The notes under the pieces: generated by a model
What the model was told of the DNA's origin: nothing
The model's input: only the letters and a program-made list of their open reading frames with translations
Databases searched by the model: none
NCBI RefSeq assembly: GCF_010645075.1
Contig: NZ_JAADZV010000004.1
Span: 186,001-250,000 of the forward strand
DNA length: 64,000 bases
Direction: 5' to 3'
From: Flavobacterium limi
GTDB lineage: Bacteria; Bacteroidota; Bacteroidia; Flavobacteriales; Flavobacteriaceae
In this document: positions 25,766 to 33,485 of the stretch, piece after piece
How positions within the stretch are numbered: position 1 is the stretch's first letter
Layout: every line of letters begins with the position of its first letter
Position numbers and translations under genes: made by a program

Positions 25766-25835
25766 ACAAAGCTTCCTATGGTATTGTAAACTATAAAATA
25801 TAAAAGGCTTGTCATCACGACAGGCCTTTTTTTTT
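25759..25835 (+). promoter_or_regulatory. trp attenuator (antiterminator and terminator)
   Basis: The terminator is AAAAGGCTTGTC (25802-25813) paired with GACAGGCCTTTT (25819-25830), one G-T pair, followed by T to 25835. The competing antiterminator pairs GTCGTGA (25759-25765) with TCACGAC (25815-25821), and ACAAAGCTT (25766-25774) with most of AAGGCTTGT (25804-25812). A further short helix joins GGAAG next to the Trp codons with CTTCC at 25772-25776. These alternatives are the parts of a classical ribosome-stalling attenuator. Confidence 0.8.
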
Positions 25836-25884
25836 GGTCGAAATCAAACTAACAGAAAATATTAAAAATAAAAAACAAAATACA

Positions 25885-27285
25885 TTGAAACCTTTTATAC
25901 TCAACACACACTACAAGCAAATTCTCGCAGATACTATTACGCCGGTAAGCATTTACTTTAAGATCAGAGACAAATTCCCAAATAGTTTACTATTGGAAAG
26001 TAGTGATTATCATGGAAATGACAACAGTTTTTCTTATATCTGCTGCAACCCAATTGCAACGATCAAAATTGAAAACGAACTTATTTCGAAAACTTTCCCT
26101 GACGGAACAGCAAAACAAATCAATGTTGATTCTAAAACGAATATTCCGGAAGTAATTCAGCAATTTTCAGGTCAGTTTAAATCAGAGAAAAACGATTTTA
26201 AATTCATCAATAATGGCTTATTTGGATATATTTCTTACGATGCTGTTCGTTATTTCGAAAAAGTAGAAATTGCCAAAAAAGATACAGCAACTTTAATTCC
26301 GGATGTTTTTTATGCCGTATATCAAAACATCATAGCTATCAATCACTTCAAAAATGAAGCTTACATTTTCTGCCATAGCGTAGATGGGACAAATAATATC
26401 TCTGAAATCGAGCAATTATTACAATCCAGAAATATAGCTTCTTATAAATTCACAAAAGAAGGAGAAGGTTTCTCTAATTTAACTGATGAAGAATTTAAAC
26501 ACAATGTGGCCCTGGCCAAAAAACATTGTTTCCGTGGAGACGTTTTTCAGTTGGTTTTATCACGTCGTTTTACGCAAGGTTTTAAAGGCGACGAGTTTAA
26601 TGTATACCGTGCATTACGAAGTATCAATCCTTCCCCTTATCTATTCTTTTTTGATTATGGGGATTTCAAAATATTTGGTTCCTCTCCCGAAGCACAAATT
26701 ATCGTAAAAAACAGAAAAGCTGAAATTCATCCAATTGCCGGAACTTTCAGAAGAACAGGAAATGATGAAAAAGATGCTGAACTGGCCAAAAAATTATCCG
26801 AAGATAAAAAAGAAAACAGCGAACACGTAATGCTTGTCGATCTGGCGAGAAACGATCTAAGCCGAAACGGTCATGATGTGAACGTAGAAAGATACAGAGA
26901 AGTTCAGTTTTTCTCACATGTTATCCATCTGGTTTCAAAAGTTACAGGCCATTTACACGATAAAGCGACAACAATGCAGGTGGTTGCCGATACTTTCCCG
27001 GCCGGAACTTTAAGCGGAGCTCCGAAACACAGAGCAATGCAATTGATTGAAGATTACGAAAAAACAAACCGTAATTTTTACGGAGGTGCAATTGGCTTTA
27101 TGGATTTTGAAGGCAATTTCAACCATGCTATTATGATTCGTACTTTCCTTTCAAAAAACCATCAGTTACACTGTCAGGCCGGAGCAGGGATTGTGGCAAG
27201 TTCAGATGAAGAAAGTGAAATGCAGGAAGTTTACAATAAATTGAGAGCATTGAATACAGCTTTAGAAATGGCAGAAAAGATTTAG
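25885..27285 (+). CDS. trpE: Anthranilate synthase component I
   Basis: 466 residues from a TTG at 25885 (LKPFILNTHYKQ). The open frame reaches back to a TTG at 25834, but that codon is in the T-run of the attenuator, so the later TTG is preferred; no ATG is available nearby. Chorismate-binding motifs are GDVFQLVLSRRF, SPSPYLFFFDYGDF-like SINPSPYLFFFDYG, IAGTFRRTGNDEKD, DLARNDLSRNGHDV and AGTLSGAPKHRAM. It makes anthranilate from chorismate with ammonia supplied by TrpG. A Trp-inhibition site (LLESS near residue 33) is present. Confidence 0.95.
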   Translation: MKPFILNTHYKQILADTITPVSIYFKIRDKFPNSLLLESSDYHGNDNSFSYICCNPIATIKIENELISKTFPDGTAKQINVDSKTNIPEVIQQFSGQFKSEKNDFKFINNGLFGYISYDAVRYFEKVEIAKKDTATLIPDVFYAVYQNIIAINHFKNEAYIFCHSVDGTNNISEIEQLLQSRNIASYKFTKEGEGFSNLTDEEFKHNVALAKKHCFRGDVFQLVLSRRFTQGFKGDEFNVYRALRSINPSPYLFFFDYGDFKIFGSSPEAQIIVKNRKAEIHPIAGTFRRTGNDEKDAELAKKLSEDKKENSEHVMLVDLARNDLSRNGHDVNVERYREVQFFSHVIHLVSKVTGHLHDKATTMQVVADTFPAGTLSGAPKHRAMQLIEDYEKTNRNFYGGAIGFMDFEGNFNHAIMIRTFLSKNHQLHCQAGAGIVASSDEESEMQEVYNKLRALNTALEMAEKI

Positions 27286-27300
27286 TTAAAAGTTTTCTTT

Positions 27301-27353
27301 GTTTCAGGTTTCAAGTTGTGTTGGAAGGTGAAGCAAAACTTGAATCCTGAAAC
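27301..27353. repeat. Inverted heptamer micro-repeat (H1) in the trpE-lipoprotein spacer
   Basis: GTTTCAGGTTTCAAGTT (27301-27317) is inverted as AACTTGAATCCTGAAAC (27337-27353), 16 of 17 pairing. Each arm is a 7-nt tandem of GTTTCAx. Confidence 0.75.
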
Positions 27354-27381
27354 TAAAACAAATTAAACAAAACATAAATTC

Positions 27382-27825
27382 ATGAAAAAATTAGTATCAA
27401 TTTTAATTTTAATCATTACCATTTCTTCCTGTAATTCTGAGAAAAAACAAAATTCACTTGAAGGAACCTGGCGTCTTATATCAGCAGAAGCAACGGAAAA
27501 TGATTCAACTTTCTCAACTTTCAATCCAAAGACAAAAATGATTAAAATTATAAATGAAACGCATTTTGCTTTTTTTAATCATGATTTAAACAATGGTAAA
27601 GATTCAACAAAAGCCGTATTCTTTGGCGGAGGTGGAAAATATACTCTAAAAGACAGTATTTATACGGAAAATCTTGAATATTTCAATAACCGCCAATGGG
27701 AGAACAACAAGTTTGAATTTGTAGTAAAAATTCAAAATGATACCTTAATTCAGGAAGGAATCGAAAAAGTAGAAAAATTAGGAATAAACCGAATTATAAC
27801 TGAGAAATACGTTCGGGAAAAATAA
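27382..27825 (+). CDS. Small lipocalin-like lipoprotein within the trp operon
   Basis: 147 residues with a lipobox (ITISSC, Cys16) after a short signal sequence. The body begins LEGTWRLISAEA, the usual start of lipocalin-like and META-like lipid-anchored proteins, and continues with strands such as KMIKIINETHFAFF. It has no relation to tryptophan synthesis. It stands between trpE and trpG, enclosed by GTTTCAGGTTT-type micro-repeats (27301-27353 and 27833-27877), which suggests late insertion (inference). Ligand unknown. Confidence 0.82.
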   Translation: MKKLVSILILIITISSCNSEKKQNSLEGTWRLISAEATENDSTFSTFNPKTKMIKIINETHFAFFNHDLNNGKDSTKAVFFGGGGKYTLKDSIYTENLEYFNNRQWENNKFEFVVKIQNDTLIQEGIEKVEKLGINRIITEKYVREK

Positions 27826-27832
27826 AAAAATA

Positions 27833-27877
27833 GTTTCAGGTTTGAAACATCAACCAAATAAACCTGAAAATTGAAAC
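27833..27877. repeat. Inverted heptamer micro-repeat (H2) before trpG
   Basis: TTTCAGGTT pairs with AACCTGAAA. It is of the same sequence type as H1, which lies on the other side of the lipoprotein gene. Confidence 0.65.
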
Positions 27878-27887
27878 CAATAAGATT

Positions 27888-28454
27888 ATGAAAAAGATAT
27901 TAGTTATAGACAATTACGATAGTTTCACTTACAACTTAGTACACTATCTGGAAGATTTAAACTGCGAGGTAACCGTTTACAGAAACGATGAATTTGATAT
28001 TGACGAAATCGCTTCTTTTGACAAAATATTGCTTTCTCCAGGACCCGGAATACCTGATGAAGCAGGCTTACTAAAAGATGTAATTCGTAAATATGCTCCA
28101 ACAAAAAGCATTTTAGGCGTTTGTTTAGGACAGCAGGCTATTGGAGAAGTTTTTGGAGGAACACTTTCAAATCTTGACAAAGTATACCACGGTGTTGCCA
28201 CAAATGTAAAAAAAGCAGTTACAGACGAATCATTATTTGAAGGTCTTGAAGACGAATTTGAAGTGGGCCGATACCACTCATGGGTAGTGAATGCTGACTT
28301 GCCGGATATTTTAGAAGCAACTTCATTTGAAGAACACGGTCAGGTAATGTCGTTACGTCATAAAACATACGATGTACGCGGTGTACAGTTTCACCCGGAA
28401 AGTGTATTAACCCCAAACGGAAAAAGAATCTTAGAGAACTGGCTTAAAAGCTAG
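27888..28454 (+). CDS. trpG: Anthranilate synthase component II, glutamine amidotransferase
   Basis: 188 residues, a class I glutamine amidotransferase. Motifs are DNYDSFTYNLVHYL at the N-terminus, LLSPGPGIPDEAG, GVCLGQQAIGEVFGG (nucleophile Cys) and VQFHPESVLTPNG (His-Glu of the triad). It hydrolyses glutamine and channels ammonia to TrpE. It may also serve folate synthesis (PabA role), as no other copy is visible here. Confidence 0.95.
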   Translation: MKKILVIDNYDSFTYNLVHYLEDLNCEVTVYRNDEFDIDEIASFDKILLSPGPGIPDEAGLLKDVIRKYAPTKSILGVCLGQQAIGEVFGGTLSNLDKVYHGVATNVKKAVTDESLFEGLEDEFEVGRYHSWVVNADLPDILEATSFEEHGQVMSLRHKTYDVRGVQFHPESVLTPNGKRILENWLKS

Positions 28455-28460
28455 TCACAA

Positions 28461-28594
28461 GTTTTAAAGTCGAAAGTCATAAAGTTAAGAACATTATAAA
28501 ACTTAGTCTTTCTGTCTTTTAAAATAAAAAAGTAAGTAAAATAAATATTATAAGTCAGAAGACTTTAAGACCTTCGACTTTAGACTTTAAGACT
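28461..28594. repeat. Inverted heptamer micro-repeat (H3), AAAGTC type
   Basis: Left arm TTTTAAAGTCGAAAGTCATA (7-nt tandem of AAAGTCx) and right arm CGACTTTAGACTTTAAGACT are inverted, with GTAAAATAAATA in between. The element fills the spacer and ends 1 base before the ATG of the GNAT gene. A diverged copy (H4) lies on the other side of that gene. Confidence 0.75.
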
Positions 28595-28595
28595 A

Positions 28596-29003
28596 ATGAA
28601 AGTAACAATTTCAGAAACTAAAGAAATCAACATAGAAGATATTTTGATTTTATACAAAGCCAATGAATGGAGTTCAGCCAATAAACCAAACGAGTTGTTT
28701 AATGGACTTTTAAACTCTGAAACTTTAATATCAGCCTGGGAAGGGAAAAAGCTGGTCGGACTTGGAAATGCAATTTCCGATGGACATTTAACCGTTTACT
28801 ATCCACATTTATTAGTGCTTCCGGAATATCAGGGAAAAGGGATTGGTAAATTGATTATGGATAAAATGCAGGTGAAATACGGCCACTTTCATATGCAGAT
28901 GCTAACTGCCGACGGGAGATCAGTTGATTTCTATAAAAAAAACGGATTTGAACGTGCCGGCAAAACAGAACCCATGTGGATTTATCAGGGGAATGAACAT
29001 TAA
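28596..29003 (+). CDS. GNAT family N-acetyltransferase within the trp operon
   Basis: 135 residues. The acetyl-CoA loop is VLPEYQGKGIGKLIMDKM and the C-terminus KKNGFERAGKTEPMWIYQG closes the fold. It has no known link to tryptophan synthesis and interrupts trpG-trpD. It is enclosed by two related 120-135 bp micro-repeat elements (28461-28594, 29011-29130), which suggests insertion or duplication of a repeat-plus-gene unit (inference). Substrate unknown. Confidence 0.88.
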   Translation: MKVTISETKEINIEDILILYKANEWSSANKPNELFNGLLNSETLISAWEGKKLVGLGNAISDGHLTVYYPHLLVLPEYQGKGIGKLIMDKMQVKYGHFHMQMLTADGRSVDFYKKNGFERAGKTEPMWIYQGNEH

Positions 29004-29010
29004 AAATTTA

Positions 29011-29130
29011 GTCGTAAAGTCTGTATGCCGAAAGTCATAAAGTCAAATACGAGGTAAAATAAATAACTATAAAAACAAAAATATAAGAAGTCAAAGATTT
29101 TAAGACTTTTGACTTTTTACTTTAAGACTT
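29011..29130. repeat. Inverted heptamer micro-repeat (H4), AAAGTC type
   Basis: Left arm contains CGAAAGTCATAAAGTC and right arm AAGACTTTTGACTTTTTAC. It shares CGAAAGTCATAAAGT, GTAAAATAAATA and the final ACTTTAAGACT with H3. It ends 5 bases before the trpD ATG, so it supplies the translation initiation region. Confidence 0.75.
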
Positions 29131-29135
29131 AATAA

Positions 29136-30128
29136 ATGAAAACAATATTAAATAAATTAATCAACCACGAAGTGCTTACAAAAGAAGAAGCCAAAAATGT
29201 ATTGATTAATATTTCAAGCGGTGAATATAATCCGAGTCAGATTTCGGCATTTTTGACCGTATTTATGATGCGAAGCATTACGATTGAAGAATTAATCGGT
29301 TTCAGGGAAGCACTTTCTGAATTGTGTATCCGTATTGATTTATCCGATTACAACACCATCGATTTGGTGGGTACCGGAGGGGATGGAAAAGATACTTTTA
29401 ACATTTCGACTTTGGCATCATTTGTAACAGCGGGTGCCGGAATAAAAGTGACTAAGCATGGTAATTACGGAGTTTCATCTATTACAGGCTCCAGTAATGT
29501 TATGGAAGCTTTAGGAGTTAAATTTAGTAACGATCCCGATTTCCTTGAAAAATGTGTAGATAAGGCTGGAATTTGCATTCTGCACGCACCTCTGTTCCAC
29601 CCTGCTATGAAACATGTTGGACCACTTCGTAAAGAACTGGCAGTCAGAACCATTTTCAATATTCTGGGACCACTAATTAATCCTTCCTTTCCAAAAAATC
29701 AATTACTAGGGGTTTTCAATCTGGAATTGGCGAGAATGTATGCTTACCTCTATCAAAATACAGATAGTAATTTCACGATTGTACACGCTTTAGATGGCTA
29801 TGATGAAATCTCGTTGACAGGACCAACCAAAATAATTACACATAGTACCGAAGGTATGCTAAATCCTGAAGATTTTGGTGTTAAATTAATTAAACAAAGT
29901 GACATCAAAGGAGGTGAAACTGTTGCGGAATCGGCAGAAATTTTCACGAAAATCATTTCAGGAAACGGAACCGAAGCACAAAATAAAGTTGTTTGTGCTA
30001 ATGCCGCAATGGCGATTGCAACAGTAACAAAATGTTCTCCGCTGGAAGGATTTGAGCAGGCAAAAGAAAGTTTATTATCCGGAAAAGGATTGAATGCATT
30101 GAATAAATTGAAAGAATTAAGTAAATAA
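29136..30128 (+). CDS. trpD: Anthranilate phosphoribosyltransferase
   Basis: 330 residues. The phosphoribosyl-pyrophosphate loop is VGTGGDGKDTFNISTLASF, followed by KHGNYGVSSITGSSNVMEALG and HPAMKHVGPLRKELAVRTIF, all characteristic. It joins anthranilate to PRPP to make phosphoribosylanthranilate. Length is standard. Confidence 0.96.
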   Translation: MKTILNKLINHEVLTKEEAKNVLINISSGEYNPSQISAFLTVFMMRSITIEELIGFREALSELCIRIDLSDYNTIDLVGTGGDGKDTFNISTLASFVTAGAGIKVTKHGNYGVSSITGSSNVMEALGVKFSNDPDFLEKCVDKAGICILHAPLFHPAMKHVGPLRKELAVRTIFNILGPLINPSFPKNQLLGVFNLELARMYAYLYQNTDSNFTIVHALDGYDEISLTGPTKIITHSTEGMLNPEDFGVKLIKQSDIKGGETVAESAEIFTKIISGNGTEAQNKVVCANAAMAIATVTKCSPLEGFEQAKESLLSGKGLNALNKLKELSK

Positions 30129-30134
30129 TTTTTT

Positions 30135-30205
30135 GTTTCAAGTTTCAGGTTTTAAGTTTATTTGAACGCTCTACAACTTGAAACCTGAAACGTGAAACGT
30201 GAAAC
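30135..30205. repeat. Inverted heptamer micro-repeat (H5) before trpC
   Basis: GTTTCAAGTTTCAGGTTTTA (30135) is inverted as AACTTGAAACCTGAAAC followed by two more GTGAAAC units ending at 30205. 22 of 24 positions pair. Same sequence type as H1 and H2. Confidence 0.8.
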
Positions 30206-30214
30206 AATACAACA

Positions 30215-30994
30215 ATGAACATATTAGATAAAATCATAATAGACAAGAAAAGAGAAGTAATCCTGAAGAAATCAATCATTCCGGTTTCTCAATTAGAAAC
30301 TTCAGTATTTTTTGGGAAACAGACTATTTCGCTCAGTCAGAAATTAAGAGAAAGTAATTCCGGAATTATTGCCGAACACAAACGCCGTTCGCCTTCAAAA
30401 TCCATCATAAATAACAATTTCACCGTTGAAGAAGTGGTTAAAGGATATGAAGATGCAGGAGCTTGTGGAATCTCAGTTCTAACCGATGGAAAATATTTCG
30501 GTGGATCTTTGGACGATTTACTTTTAGCCAGAGCAAGTGTAAATATTCCGCTATTGCGAAAAGAATTTATTGTTGATGAATACCAGATTCTGGAAGCAAA
30601 AGCTCATGGAGCCGATTTGATTTTATTGATAGCAGCAGTTTTAACCCGTGAAGAAATCAAAACCTTATCTGAATTTGCTAAAAACTTAGGTTTAGAAGTT
30701 TTGCTGGAAGTGCATAATCAGGAAGAACTTGAAAAATCAATCATGCCTAGTTTAGATATGATTGGTGTAAACAATAGAAACCTGAAAACTTTCGAAGTGA
30801 GTTTAGATTTCAGTAAAGAATTGGCTTCACAGATTCCAAATGATTTTGTAAAAGTATCAGAAAGCGGAATTTCATCAGTTGAAGCAATTCAGGAACTCAA
30901 ACCTTACGGATACAAAGGTTTCTTAATTGGAGAAAACTTTATGAAAACGGATAATGCCGGACAGGCAGCAACAGAATTTATTAAACAGCTGTAA
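30215..30994 (+). CDS. trpC: Indole-3-glycerol phosphate synthase
   Basis: 259 residues, a TIM barrel. IIAEHKRRSPSKSIINNNF holds the catalytic Lys region, and VLTDGKYFGGSLDDL, LLRKEFIVDEYQI, IGVNNRNLKTFEV and VSESGISS follow in order. It is a stand-alone TrpC; TrpF is a separate gene. It closes the indole ring from the carboxyphenylamino-deoxyribulose phosphate. Confidence 0.96.
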   Translation: MNILDKIIIDKKREVILKKSIIPVSQLETSVFFGKQTISLSQKLRESNSGIIAEHKRRSPSKSIINNNFTVEEVVKGYEDAGACGISVLTDGKYFGGSLDDLLLARASVNIPLLRKEFIVDEYQILEAKAHGADLILLIAAVLTREEIKTLSEFAKNLGLEVLLEVHNQEELEKSIMPSLDMIGVNNRNLKTFEVSLDFSKELASQIPNDFVKVSESGISSVEAIQELKPYGYKGFLIGENFMKTDNAGQAATEFIKQL

Positions 30995-31000
30995 GCATTA

Positions 31001-31074
31001 AGCTTTTGGGCAATCGGCTATGTGTAATCAGCCCATCGCCAAAGCCCATTGCTCAAAGCCCAAAGCCCAAAGCC
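31001..31074. repeat. Inverted heptamer micro-repeat (H6), AAAGCCC type
   Basis: Left arm GCTTTTGGGCAATCGGCT and right arm with AAAGCCC units 7 nt apart (CCCATTGCTCAAAGCCCAAA). It fills the spacer before trpF; the frame is open through it but it does not code. Confidence 0.65.
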
Positions 31075-31081
31075 AACAAAA

Positions 31082-31714
31082 ATGAAACTCAAAATATGCG
31101 GTATGAAATATCCCGGCAACATTCTCGAAGTAGGTTCGCTCCTGCCCGATTATATGGGATTCATTTTCTGGGATAAATCCGCAAGATATTGTGACGGAAA
31201 TATTCCGGAACTTATAAAAACAATAAAAAAAACAGGTGTATTTGTAAACCAGAGCCAGGAAGAGATTCTGGAAAAGGTCGAAAAATATGATTTACAAGCC
31301 GTTCAGTTACATGGAAATGAATCGGTAGAATTTTGTTCTGAACTTAAACAAAAATTACCAAAAAAAAATGAAATCATAAAGGTATTTTCCGCCGATGAAA
31401 ATTTCGATTTTGAAATCATAAAACCTTTTGAAAGTGTTTCCGATTATTTTCTGTTCGATACAAAAGGAAAATTACCCGGCGGCAACGGAACTACTTTTGA
31501 CTGGACAATATTAAAAAAATACAATTCGAAAAAGCCATTCTTTTTAAGCGGAGGCATCGGAATGAATGAGTTAAAAGCCATCGAAGAAATCTCAAAAAGC
31601 AAATTACCTATTTATGCTGTCGATATAAATAGTAAATTTGAAACCGAACCGGGGCTGAAAAATAAAAATCTATTAAGCAATTTCAAGCGAAAATTTGAAA
31701 TTGTCAACATTTAA
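31082..31714 (+). CDS. trpF: Phosphoribosylanthranilate isomerase
   Basis: 210 residues from the ATG at 31082. LKICGMK at the start holds the catalytic Cys, VFVNQSQEEIL and LHGNES follow, FDTKGKLPGGNGTTFDW carries the catalytic Asp, and FLSGGIGMNELK the phosphate site. An in-frame ATG at 31049 would add 11 residues made of the AAAGCCC repeat and is rejected. Confidence 0.95.
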   Translation: MKLKICGMKYPGNILEVGSLLPDYMGFIFWDKSARYCDGNIPELIKTIKKTGVFVNQSQEEILEKVEKYDLQAVQLHGNESVEFCSELKQKLPKKNEIIKVFSADENFDFEIIKPFESVSDYFLFDTKGKLPGGNGTTFDWTILKKYNSKKPFFLSGGIGMNELKAIEEISKSKLPIYAVDINSKFETEPGLKNKNLLSNFKRKFEIVNI

Positions 31715-31727
31715 ACTTTAAAACAAA

Positions 31728-32909
31728 ATGAATTTTAACGTAGACGAAAAAGGATATTACGGAGAATTTGGAGGAGCTTATATTCCTGAAATGCTCTATC
31801 CAAATGTAGAAGAATTACGCCAAAAATATCTAAGCATAATGGATGAACCGGATTTCAAAGCTGAATTCAACCAATTACTAAAAGATTATGTGGGACGCCC
31901 TAGTCCGCTGTATTTTGCAAAACGTTTATCCGAAAAATACAATACCAAAATCTACTTAAAAAGAGAAGATTTAAATCATACCGGAGCGCACAAAGTAAAC
32001 AATACCATTGGGCAGATTTTAATGGCAAAACGTTTAGGCAAAAAAAGAATTATTGCCGAAACCGGAGCCGGCCAGCACGGAGTTGCAACAGCTACTGTTT
32101 GTGCATTGATGGGCATGGAATGTATTGTTTACATGGGCGAAATCGACATTGCACGTCAGGCCCCAAACGTAGCCCGTATGAAAATGTTAGGCACCGAAGT
32201 TCGTCCGGCACTTTCGGGGTCAAGAACTTTGAAAGATGCTACAAACGAAGCTATCCGTGACTGGATTAACAATCCGGTTGACACCCATTATATTATCGGA
32301 TCTGCAATCGGACCTCATCCTTATCCGGATATGGTAACCCGTTTTCAAAGTATTATTTCAGAAGAAATCAAATGGCAGTTAAAAGAAAAAGAAGGACGCG
32401 AAAATCCTGATTATGTAGTGGCCTGTATTGGTGGAGGAAGCAACGCTGCCGGGACTTATTATCATTTTTTACACGAACCAGAAGTTGGAATCATTGCCGT
32501 TGAAGCAGCCGGAAAAGGTGTTGATAGCGGACATAGTGCCGCAACTAGTAAATTAGGAAAAGTGGGCGTTATTCACGGCTGTAAAACCCTTTTAATGCAG
32601 ACTTTGGACGGACAAATTACAGAACCTTACTCAATTTCTGCAGGTCTCGATTATCCTGGCGTTGGCCCTATGCATGCACATTTGGCGCAATCAGGACGTG
32701 GAGAGTTTTTCTCTGTAACCGATGACGATGCCATGAATGCAGGTTTACAGCTTACAAAATTAGAAGGAATTATTCCGGCGATTGAAAGTGCTCACGCCTT
32801 TGCTGTTTTGGACCAAAAGAAATTTAAACCAACTGATATTGTGGTCATCAGCCTTTCGGGTCGTGGCGACAAAGATTTAGATAATTACATAGAGTATTTT
32901 AAATTGTAA
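31728..32909 (+). CDS. trpB: Tryptophan synthase beta chain
   Basis: 393 residues. REDLNHTGAHKVNNTIGQ contains the PLP-binding Lys, AETGAGQHGVATATVCAL the catalytic Glu loop, and CIGGGSNAAGTYYHF the phosphate cup. It condenses indole with serine. It starts 13 bases after trpF. The partner trpA is separated by a structured element and a GGCT-like gene. Confidence 0.97.
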   Translation: MNFNVDEKGYYGEFGGAYIPEMLYPNVEELRQKYLSIMDEPDFKAEFNQLLKDYVGRPSPLYFAKRLSEKYNTKIYLKREDLNHTGAHKVNNTIGQILMAKRLGKKRIIAETGAGQHGVATATVCALMGMECIVYMGEIDIARQAPNVARMKMLGTEVRPALSGSRTLKDATNEAIRDWINNPVDTHYIIGSAIGPHPYPDMVTRFQSIISEEIKWQLKEKEGRENPDYVVACIGGGSNAAGTYYHFLHEPEVGIIAVEAAGKGVDSGHSAATSKLGKVGVIHGCKTLLMQTLDGQITEPYSISAGLDYPGVGPMHAHLAQSGRGEFFSVTDDDAMNAGLQLTKLEGIIPAIESAHAFAVLDQKKFKPTDIVVISLSGRGDKDLDNYIEYFKL

Positions 32910-32924
32910 TAAAAATCGTAATTT

Positions 32925-33012
32925 GGGCGTTCCCTAAAGGTCGGGCTGTACGCTAAATCTTTTTCGTGGCAAAAAAAGCCACAAAAAAGGATACCGCTTC
33001 CATCCCTAACGC
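32925..33012 (+). repeat. Structured intergenic element, copy C
   Basis: GGGCGTTCCC, then CGGGCTGTACGCTAAATC, a hairpin (CTTTTTCGTGGC with GCCACAAAAAAG), then TACCGCTTCCATCCCTAACGC. The outer GCGTT (32927-32931) pairs with AACGC (33008-33012). It lies between trpB and the GGCT-like gene. Confidence 0.65.
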
Positions 33013-33040
33013 AAACAGATAACGAGAAAAATAAGATTTT

Positions 33041-33358
33041 ATGGAACAGATATTCTCATACGGAACATTACAGTCAAAAGAAATTCAGATGCAGGTTTTT
33101 AACAAACTGTTAATCGGAACACCGGACCAGTTAGCAGGTTACAAACTAAAAGATCTTCAAATAGAAGAAGAATTTGGAATTGAAGACTATTTTGTAGCAA
33201 CGCCAAGCGAAAATCCATCAGATGTTGTAGACGGTATCGTTTACAGCATTTCCAGTGCTGATTTGGCAAAAGCGGATCAATTTGAATCCAATGCTTATAA
33301 AAGAGTAGAGATCACACTGAAATCAGGAACTGTTGCGTGGATTTATATCGAGAATTAA
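33041..33358 (+). CDS. Gamma-glutamylcyclotransferase-like (AIG2/GGCT) protein
   Basis: 105 residues. IFSYGTLQSKEIQ is the conserved YGTL motif that binds the glutamyl carboxylate, and the protein ends with YKRVEITLKSGTVAWIYIEN, as in small GGCT-fold proteins. The acidic catalytic region is VYSISSADLAKADQFESNAY, with a Glu at the expected place. Function may be gamma-glutamyl-amine cyclisation. It interrupts trpB and trpA and probably shares their transcript. Confidence 0.85.
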   Translation: MEQIFSYGTLQSKEIQMQVFNKLLIGTPDQLAGYKLKDLQIEEEFGIEDYFVATPSENPSDVVDGIVYSISSADLAKADQFESNAYKRVEITLKSGTVAWIYIEN

Positions 33359-33485
33359 TCCGTAAAAAGATTGCAATTTAATTATTTTGAGGATTTAAAA
33401 CCTTGGGAAGACAGAAAAAGTACTTTAGATAAAAACTCCTGTAAGTACTGAAAACCTTAAAGGAGTATATAAAAAGATATTAAAA

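Noticed and set aside
25834..25884. Upstream TTG extension of trpE
   Set aside because: It begins in the T-run of the attenuator terminator and the added residues do not resemble TrpE N-termini.
31049..31081. Upstream ATG extension of trpF
   Set aside because: It consists of the AAAGCCC micro-repeat and adds residues before the conserved KICGMK start.
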